DNA of 10,934 nucleotides, taken from NCBI GenBank assembly GCA_030695605.1, contig JAUYQE010000098.1, positions 1 to 10,934 of the forward strand, given 5' to 3'. The stretch's first letter is position 1. The number at the start of each line of letters is the position of its first letter. The stretch is from Nanobdellota archaeon (lineage in GTDB: Archaea > Nanobdellota > Nanobdellia > Woesearchaeales > GW2011-AR9). The translations under genes and the position numbers were made by a program. Shown piece after piece: positions 6,254-10,934 of the stretch. The notes under the pieces were generated by a model that did no database searches, was not told the DNA's origin, and was given only the letters and a program-made list of their open reading frames with translations.

Positions 6254-6683
6254 TCCGCCGCGGCAGCTGATATTCCCGCACGGGTTTTCCGGTCTCTCTG
6301 AAAGCATTCATCTCCGCTATCGCCTGCTTTCCGCCACCAACCTTGACGAGAACATCTATCGAATCCAAGAACGTGGCACTTTCATCTCCCCAGTCATCGC
6401 CGATCAGAATCTCTTCAGCAACTGGGAAGCAGGTGTACTGTTTTGCTTTGGAGCAGGCAATACCAATGGTTCTCCATTGTCTGGAAACTGCTTCCCTATA
6501 TGCTAAGGCGGGGATACCGATATCGGTCAAGCCGGAAATAACGGCTTTTTTCTCTTGGGGATATTGGCGTTCAAGCGTATCATAGGCTTCTCTGAGCAGC
6601 CTTATGGCTTCTTCTTCATCAAAGTTCTGCCACGAATATCCTACCACTCCTATTTTTAGTTCATCCGTGCTCTTCTTATCCAT
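6249..6683 (-). CDS. SLOG-type Rossmann-fold nucleotide-binding protein (putative)
   Basis: This 144-residue protein has an alternating strand-helix pattern. It opens with KIGVVGYSW (about 11-19), then AVISGLTDIGIPALAY, TIGIACSKA, EEILIGDDWGDES and finally SIDVLVKVGGGKQAIAE. The SGLTDIGIP segment and the GGG-K-Q-xxx-E segment recall the nucleotide-binding loops of the SLOG superfamily (LOG, DprA, YpsA relatives), in which GG...E binds nucleotides or nucleotide derivatives. Some SLOG proteins sense signalling nucleotides in defence systems; others are metabolic. Neighbours are a broken kinase-like gene 34 nt upstream and the unknown gene downstream. No ribosome site is seen before ATG 6683. 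The fold call is reasonable; the ligand is unknown. Confidence 0.6.
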   Translation of the reverse strand: MDKKSTDELKIGVVGYSWQNFDEEEAIRLLREAYDTLERQYPQEKKAVISGLTDIGIPALAYREAVSRQWRTIGIACSKAKQYTCFPVAEEILIGDDWGDESATFLDSIDVLVKVGGGKQAIAEMNAFRETGKPVREYQLPRRI

Positions 6684-6717
6684 ATTTTTATCCGGAGAAT
6701 TATGGCTTCTCCTCTTC

Positions 6718-7332
6718 TTAACTTCTTTGCCACAGCTCTAAATCAATGAAATAGACTTTTCTTTCCAAAGGATTGTAGAGGACATTTCCTGAATGAAGAT
6801 CGCGGGGAATAAACCCACATACTTCGGCTTTTTTTTCCTCTTCATCACAAAGCTTCTGGGCAGTGAAGCGCATTTCCGACGGTAAGCGGCCCAAGGTAGT
6901 GCCCGCAATGTACTCTATAACGATAGCCGGGGTTCGAATTTTTGGCAGTGTATAGAAATGACTGATATACTGAGCTCATTCTTGCATAAAAAGCAACAAC
7001 CCATCAGTCAAATATGCGCACTCCCGAATTTTTTTTCTCCGCATCTGGTTGACAAAGCCATGCTGCTGCTTGGAAACTACAAATAACCCTTCTAATCTGG
7101 GGACAGAGATACCAGCCAGATACGCTTCGCTGAGCATGTGTGATTCATGCACCAGATTCTGAAGAGATCGTGATCGGCCATCATCTTGCTCGTATTCCCA
7201 GAAACGAGGAAACTTAGCCACGAGGCCAGAAGAAACTTTCTGAACTCTCCAGTCTAAAGTTCTTGGCAAAAAATATTTCGGAACATAAAGAGGAAGTTCC
7301 TCGGCTTGGAACCGGCTTTCGGTTATGGTCAT
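6718..7332 (-). pseudogene. Protein-kinase-like gene interrupted by an in-frame TGA
   Basis: The minus-strand frame from ATG 7332 reads 118 codons, then TGA (6978-6976), then 85 more sense codons in the same frame to TAA at 6720-6718. The joined product looks like a small kinase fold: VAKF (K40, the beta-3 Lys), HE (E63, helix C), GISVPRLEGLFVV, the hinge-like PAIVIEYIAGTTLGRL after the stop, catalytic loop PRDLHSGNVLY (D178, N183) and a metal-binding-type FIDLE (D197). RIO, ABC1 and aminoglycoside phosphotransferase-like kinases share this order; the exact family is not clear. The start is chosen because GGGGAG lies just 3 nt before it, overlapping the stop of the cdc48 tail copy. The longer frame from 7374 only reads that tail copy out of frame. 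Other genes here use TGA as a normal stop, so recoding is unlikely. A recent nonsense mutation or a sequencing error fits best. Confidence 0.72.
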
Positions 7333-7340
7333 TGTCTCCC

Positions 7341-7370
7341 CTACCCCACATACGGTGCCCTTTCTTCTTT
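7341..7370 (-). repeat. Duplicated cdc48 3' end (KEERAPYVG-stop), downstream copy
   Basis: Read on the minus strand, 7370-7341 encodes KEERAPYVG followed by TAG, the same nine residues that end cdc48 (8151-8122, TAA). The 30-nt copies differ at four positions, all third codon positions: GAA/GAG, AGG/AGA, GCA/GCG and TAG/TAA. Upstream of the Lys codon the similarity ends. The stop codon overlaps the ribosome site of the kinase-like gene, as if this were the original junction between cdc48 and that gene. Confidence 0.85.
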
Positions 7371-7392
7371 GCATTTTCTCAGAGTTGTTCTC

Positions 7393-7785
7393 TCAAGCAA
7401 TGGCGCACTCTACAGAAGAATCCGTGAGATTATACCCATTGAGAGAGGTTGTCAATTGCTGCGTAAAATTCTCAATAGGGACTTCTTTGTTTCTTACTTT
7501 CCCGACAAAAGTTAATCGAATAGTAATCATGCCTTTTTCAATAATCGCTTTAAAGCCCCAGTTAACAATGTTCTTTAATGTATATTTATCTATCCCAAAG
7601 ACTTTTGAAGCATCAAAAATACGAACTCCCGTAACAAATCCCTCTACATCAATGTCCGCCACAAAGTTTTGAAATTCTGCCGAAATTGTATATGCTCGGT
7701 CTTTGACTTTGAATAATAAGATGTCATTACTAAAGTCGTACAGAAATTCTCCTTTTCCGGTTCCATCCAGGTGTTTTTCTTCCAT
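7393..7785 (-). CDS. DUF2283-domain protein (putative antitoxin of a TA-type pair)
   Basis: This 130-residue protein has, at residues 15-60, the DUF2283 pattern: YDFSNDILLFKV, then AEFQNFVADIDVEGFVTGVRIFDASKVF. The D-x-D-x-x-G core and the I-x-(L/F)-D-A motif are typical. A second half (NIVNWGFKAIIEKGMITIRLTFVGKVRNKEVP and on) extends beyond the short bacterial DUF2283 proteins, as in archaeal longer versions. DUF2283 genes often sit next to DUF4258 genes and are regarded as candidate antitoxins; here the DUF4258-like gene ends 3 nt upstream. No ribosome site is seen, so translation is probably coupled. Function is inferred from family and neighbourhood. Confidence 0.72.
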   Translation of the reverse strand: MEEKHLDGTGKGEFLYDFSNDILLFKVKDRAYTISAEFQNFVADIDVEGFVTGVRIFDASKVFGIDKYTLKNIVNWGFKAIIEKGMITIRLTFVGKVRNKEVPIENFTQQLTTSLNGYNLTDSSVECAIA

Positions 7786-7788
7786 TTT

Positions 7789-8112
7789 TTAAACGGTATA
7801 TCTTGGGATTTCACTCGTGTCAACAAACGTGACGATAATGGCCTTATCCTCTTTGATTTCGAAAATCAGCTTTCGGTATCCGTCACTTTTGCGATAATAG
7901 GCGGCATATCGTTCATTTTCTTGAATGTATACTTTTCGGGGAGTTTCCAATTTTACAATGCGTATAAGCTCATCCCCATTAAAAACTTTTCTCTGTTGGT
8001 TGCTTAAATGCCACAGTGCATGGGGTGAAAGGATCACTTCATTTCTTTTAAGCAGATGTTGAAAATCTTCAGCACTCAGTTCTTTTACGGGTTGTGTCGA
8101 ATAAAGCCCCAT
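7789..8112 (-). CDS. DUF4258-like protein (putative toxin partner)
   Basis: This 107-residue protein contains VILSPHALWHLSNQQRK (about 26-42), a central ETPRKVYIQENERYAAYYRKSDGYRKLIFEI segment and a final IIVTFVDTSEIPRY. The order H-A-x-x-x-L, then an R-Y strand, then a terminal vTf strand resembles DUF4258, a small alpha/beta fold related to RelE/BrnT-like toxins. It begins 9 nt after the cdc48 stop and ends 3 nt before the DUF2283 gene, so it belongs to the cdc48 operon as now arranged. The pair is bounded exactly by the two cdc48-tail copies, suggesting that it moved in as a unit. No toxicity can be read from sequence alone. Confidence 0.6.
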   Translation of the reverse strand: MGLYSTQPVKELSAEDFQHLLKRNEVILSPHALWHLSNQQRKVFNGDELIRIVKLETPRKVYIQENERYAAYYRKSDGYRKLIFEIKEDKAIIVTFVDTSEIPRYTV

Positions 8113-8121
8113 AGACTTTCT

Positions 8122-8151
8122 TTACCCCACATACGGCGCTCTCTCTTCTTT
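8122..8151 (-). repeat. Duplicated cdc48 3' end, copy inside intact cdc48
   Basis: These are the last nine codons and the stop of cdc48 (KEERAPYVG-TAA). On the plus strand 8123-8151 matches 7342-7370 at 26 of 29 bases. Together with the downstream copy it brackets a 781-bp unit that contains the DUF4258-like and DUF2283 genes. Confidence 0.85.
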
Positions 8152-10449
8152 AATCTGTTTGGCCCGGGCGGAACTGAAATAGTCTTTCAGCTGCTCGTAG
8201 GCGTCTTCAACGTCTTGGGAGACTGAGGGTCGTACGGCTTCCAAGGCTTTTTCAAAGTGCTCTTTTCCGACTTTGTTGCATTTCAGGTCTTCGCGCAACG
8301 CAATCATGGCCGCTTCCCGGCACACGCCGTCAATATCTGCTCCCACATAGCCAGCAGTTTTCTGGGCTAATTCTTCTGCGCTCACGTCTTTCGCCAGCGG
8401 CATTTTCTGGAGATACAGGTCGAAGATCTTCTTGCGGGCAGCTTCATCTGGCACAGGGATTAAAATGAGGCGATCAAATCTCCCTTGCCGCAATAACGCG
8501 GGATCAACAATATCCGGCCGGTTCGTAGCGGCAATAATGACGACATCATTCAGGGCTTCCAGGCCGTCAAGTTCCGTCAGCATCTGATTGACAATGCGCT
8601 CCTGCGTATGGGCCTCGCTGCCGGAACTTCTCCGCGGCACTAAGGCATCAATCTCGTCGAAGAAGAGGATAGTTGGCGCAGTCAGTCGTGCTTTCCGGAA
8701 AATCTCCCGCACGGCCTTTTCGCTCTCGCCGACCCATTTGCTGATCAGGCTGGGCCCGTTGACTAAGATAAAATTTGCTTCGCTTTCTTTCGCTACCGCT
8801 TTTGCCAGCAGCGTCTTTCCCGTTCCCGGCGGGCCATAGAGCAGGATTCCCCGCGGTGGGCGGATGCCCATGCGCTTGAAGACTTCCGGCCGCTTTAATG
8901 GCCATTCCACAGCTTCTTGCAGCTGGCTTTTTACCTCTTCCAGGCCGCCGATATCGTTCCAGGTAACATCCGGCGTTTCAACCAGCACTTCGCGCATCGC
9001 CGAGGGGCGGACGACTTTCAGTGCTTCAATAAAGTCTCGCTGGGTGATCATCAGCTTTTGCAGGATCTCTTTAGGAATGGGCTCGCCATCTTCTGCCCCT
9101 TCGAGCTTTAAGTCAGGAAGAATTCTCCGTAGCACAATCATCGCTGCTTCTTTTGCCAAAGCACTGAGATCTGCGCCCACAAAGCCATGTGTCACCCGGG
9201 CGATGTCCCGCAAGTTAATATTCTTCGCCAGGGGCATGTTTCTGGTATGAATCTTTAAAATGTCTAAACGGCCATTTTTGTCTGGAACGCCAATTTCAAT
9301 CTCGCGGTCGAATCTTCCCGGCCTGCGTAACGCTGAATCGAGCAGGTTCGGCATATTTGTTGCAGCGATGACAATGACTTTGCCCCGGCTTTTCAGGCCG
9401 TCCATCAATCCCAGCAGCTGGGCCACGACGCGCTTTTCTACATCGCCGCGGGTTTCTTCGCGCTTGGTGGCGATGGCATCAATCTCGTCGAAGAAAATGA
9501 TCGCTGGCGCATTCTTTTCGGCTTCCTCAAACTTTTTTCTTAAATTTGCCTCCGATTCACCGTAAAATTTGCTCATCACTTCCGGCCCATTGATGAGGAT
9601 GAAGTGAGAGTTAGTTTCCGAAGCGACCGCTTTGGCTAAGAGCGTCTTTCCGGTGCCCGGCGGGCCGTGCAATAAAACTCCCTTGGGCGCTTCGATCCCT
9701 AACCGTTCAAAAATCTCCGGGTGCTTTAATGGCAGCTCTACCATCTCCCAGACTTTCTTGATCTCATCGCTCAAGCCACCAATGTCCTCATAGTTGATGC
9801 CCAGGCTCAGGCCATCTTCTTCTTTTACCTCCACCGCTTGGGGATTGAACTCAATTTCGGTGTCTTCCGTCACGACGACAATTTCTTTTCTGGGCAGCGT
9901 ATCCACCACCATGAATTTCAGATCGCCAAAGCCGAAGCCCGCAAATTGCGATTCCATCATGGAGAAAATGCTCTGGAAATCCTGGCTGAAATTCTCCCTT
10001 CTGCTTCGGGGCCGGCCGAGAGAGACCAGATCGCCTTTGACGAGGGCTTTTCCCAAAAGCCCCTGCTTAAACAGCTGCGGGCTGGCGCGGATCATGACTC
10101 CTTTCTGGGCGGGGGCAATGGAGAGTTTCTTGGCCGGCTTGATGTCGGCTTTTTTGATCGTGACAAACTCGCCGATGGACGTCTTGGCATTCCGGCGCAT
10201 ATTGCCGTCCATGCGGATGATGTTCAGGCCGATGTCTCCCGGGTACGCCCGTTCGACGATGGCGGCGGTGCTGCGCTCGCCACGGATTTCTATAATATCA
10301 CCGGCATTAACGCCGATCTGTTTTAAGAACGATGAATCTGTTTTGACAATGCCCCGATTGACATCATCCTGCACCGCTTCCATGACTTTCAGCTTCACGA
10401 AAGGCTGGTTGTTCGGCTTTGCGGGCGTTTCAGGATTGTTTTCTTCCAT
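8122..10449 (-). CDS. cdc48: CDC48/VCP-family AAA+ ATPase (archaeal unfoldase)
   Basis: This 775-residue protein has the standard archaeal CDC48 layout. The N-terminal double-psi barrel and second N subdomain span about 15-210 (VKLKVMEAVQDDVNRGIVKTD..., GDIIEIRGERSTAAIV). AAA ring D1 has Walker A GPPGTGKT (262-269) and Walker B FFDEID (D321, E322). Ring D2 has Walker A 539-546 and Walker B D598-E599. Both rings keep the arginine-finger region (RRPGRFDREIEI and RQGRFDRLILI). The enzyme unfolds proteins, pulling them from complexes and feeding the archaeal proteasome in the cytosol. The C-terminus ends PYVG; Tyr is third from last, so it is not a strict HbYX proteasome-docking tail. The start at 10449 has a TATA box 27 nt upstream and a GAGG sequence about 10 nt upstream. 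Genes downstream follow within 9 nt. Confidence 0.97.
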   Translation of the reverse strand: MEENNPETPAKPNNQPFVKLKVMEAVQDDVNRGIVKTDSSFLKQIGVNAGDIIEIRGERSTAAIVERAYPGDIGLNIIRMDGNMRRNAKTSIGEFVTIKKADIKPAKKLSIAPAQKGVMIRASPQLFKQGLLGKALVKGDLVSLGRPRSRRENFSQDFQSIFSMMESQFAGFGFGDLKFMVVDTLPRKEIVVVTEDTEIEFNPQAVEVKEEDGLSLGINYEDIGGLSDEIKKVWEMVELPLKHPEIFERLGIEAPKGVLLHGPPGTGKTLLAKAVASETNSHFILINGPEVMSKFYGESEANLRKKFEEAEKNAPAIIFFDEIDAIATKREETRGDVEKRVVAQLLGLMDGLKSRGKVIVIAATNMPNLLDSALRRPGRFDREIEIGVPDKNGRLDILKIHTRNMPLAKNINLRDIARVTHGFVGADLSALAKEAAMIVLRRILPDLKLEGAEDGEPIPKEILQKLMITQRDFIEALKVVRPSAMREVLVETPDVTWNDIGGLEEVKSQLQEAVEWPLKRPEVFKRMGIRPPRGILLYGPPGTGKTLLAKAVAKESEANFILVNGPSLISKWVGESEKAVREIFRKARLTAPTILFFDEIDALVPRRSSGSEAHTQERIVNQMLTELDGLEALNDVVIIAATNRPDIVDPALLRQGRFDRLILIPVPDEAARKKIFDLYLQKMPLAKDVSAEELAQKTAGYVGADIDGVCREAAMIALREDLKCNKVGKEHFEKALEAVRPSVSQDVEDAYEQLKDYFSSARAKQIKEERAPYVG

Positions 10450-10459
10450 TGCAGGTAAA

Positions 10460-10480
10460 CCTCATGGTATGCTTTATAAA
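10460..10480 (-). promoter_or_regulatory. cdc48 promoter (TATA) and possible ribosome site
   Basis: On the minus strand TTTATAAA (10480-10473) is centred about 27 nt before the ATG at 10449, which predicts leaderless or nearly leaderless initiation. GAGG (10463-10460) lies about 10 nt before the ATG and would act as a Shine-Dalgarno only if transcription began further upstream. The sequence upstream of the TATA box is pyrimidine-rich, so the BRE match is weak. Confidence 0.65.
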
Positions 10481-10566
10481 CATTGAGGGGGAGAGAAATA
10501 ACGATCTGGTTATTGAGAACCGGGGGTATTTTTTAAAGGTTTCTAAAAATTTTTACTACCCTTTTA

Positions 10567-10599
10567 AAACCCCGGAAACGGTAAGTTTCCGTGTGGTTT
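10567..10599 (-). other. Stem-loop between the right-edge gene and the cdc48 promoter
   Basis: Bases 10573-10579 (CGGAAAC) pair perfectly with 10585-10591 (GTTTCCG) around the loop GGTAA. An outer stem 10567-10571 (AAACC) pairs with 10595-10599 (GGTTT) across a 1x3 internal loop. On the minus strand it begins about 19 nt after the stop of the broken right-edge gene and is followed by GGGGTTTT, so it could terminate that gene's transcript. The rest of 10450-10617 holds only AT-rich tracts and the cdc48 promoter; I see no gene there. Confidence 0.45.
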
Positions 10600-10617
10600 C
10601 GACGGATTTTTGCAGTT

Positions 10618-10934
10618 TTAGAGTTTTTCTTCCAGTTCGCTTAACTCCTTCCTCAGAGCTGCTTCTCTTTCCAGAAGTTTTTTTCTTTCGTCCAAGCTTT
10701 CTGGGGTGATGGCAAAAAGCGTTTCTAGTCTAACGTATATCTGGTAGAATTTCCTATCGGCAAAATACGCTTTGATATCTTTTACATTTCCTTGTGCATA
10801 TCCTAGTATAGATAACTGCGCAACTTAGAGAACATATGTTCCCACAAAAAAAGAATTAATAACCTTTTTCTTTCGCTGTATCCCCTGCATCTTTCTTTTC
10901 ACCAGTTTCCTGAGTTCTTTTGTGTCTTGCGCCT
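10618..10934 (-). pseudogene. 3' part of a gene from the right edge, broken by an in-frame TAA
   Basis: On the minus strand one frame runs from the window edge for 35 codons (AQDTKELRKLVKRKMQG..., ending SFFVGTYVL), meets TAA at 10827-10825, and continues in the same frame for 68 sense codons to TAA at 10620-10618. The second part (VAQLSILGYAQGNVKDIKAYFADRKFYQIYVRLETLF, then an E/K/L-rich coiled coil ending ELSELEEKL) has protein-like composition. It has no usable ATG or GTG, so it should be the tail of the same gene rather than a new one. I do not recognise the family. A nonsense mutation, sequencing error, or chance adjacency of two frames are the options. Confidence 0.5.

Noticed and set aside
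6976..6978. Selenocysteine or TGA reassignment in the kinase-like gene
   Set aside because: Several other genes here end in TGA, no selenocysteine insertion element was recognised, and the position shows no known selenoprotein context.
7333..7374. Longer start of the kinase-like frame (ATG 7374)
   Set aside because: This stretch is the cdc48-tail copy read in another frame; ATG 7332 has a G-rich ribosome site immediately upstream.
8588..10709. Plus-strand open frames opposite cdc48, up to 230 codons
   Set aside because: They lie antisense to a complete CDC48 with all motifs and have no recognisable protein features.
1..10934. tRNA, rRNA or riboswitch
   Set aside because: I saw no cloverleaf, rRNA segment or known riboswitch core on either strand by eye; a covariance-model scan would be decisive.

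Overview
The window looks archaeal. It encodes a 775-residue two-ring CDC48/VCP-type AAA+ ATPase. Several genes have TATA boxes centred about 27 nt before the start codon, which is the archaeal leaderless layout. It is also dense in MNT/HEPN toxin-antitoxin genes. Tight packing, tiny operons and many short accessory genes suggest a DPANN-type (for example Woesearchaeota-like) or other uncultured archaeal genome. That placement is inference from style, not from a marker gene.

Left arm (+ strand, about 1-3017): three successive nucleotidyltransferase/HEPN (MNT/HEPN) modules. Module 1 (107-990) is a winged-helix MNT protein followed by a HEPN gene that is cut off halfway. Module 2 (1001-2081) is more AT-rich, starts from a leaderless promoter, and pairs another winged-helix MNT with a full-length HEPN protein. 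Module 3 (2192-3017) is a classic MntA/HepT pair with the complete MNT carboxylates and the RX4HXY motif. A 16-nt direct repeat lies in front of modules 1 and 3. A 902-residue SERCA-like P2A calcium-type ATPase (3020-5728) follows HepT with a 2-nt gap.

Right arm (- strand, 10934-5762, read right to left): a broken gene runs in from the right edge. Then come a hairpin, the cdc48 promoter, cdc48, a DUF4258-like/DUF2283 pair (probable toxin-antitoxin-type), a kinase-like gene broken by one in-frame TGA, a SLOG-type Rossmann protein and an unrecognised 153-residue protein. The genes are nearly contiguous and probably form one or two operons. The two arms converge at 5729-5761.

The most striking structure is a 30-bp near-copy of the cdc48 3' end (codons KEERAPYVG-stop), found 781 bp downstream of the real one, immediately before the kinase-like gene. 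The copies differ only at third codon positions. The DUF4258/DUF2283 pair sits exactly between them. The simplest reading is that cdc48 was once directly followed by the kinase gene, and that the two-gene cassette entered at the cdc48 terminus with replacement of the gene's last codons. Together with the truncated HEPN gene and two in-frame nonsense breaks, the window records active turnover of small accessory modules around two housekeeping-type genes (cdc48 and the P-type ATPase).
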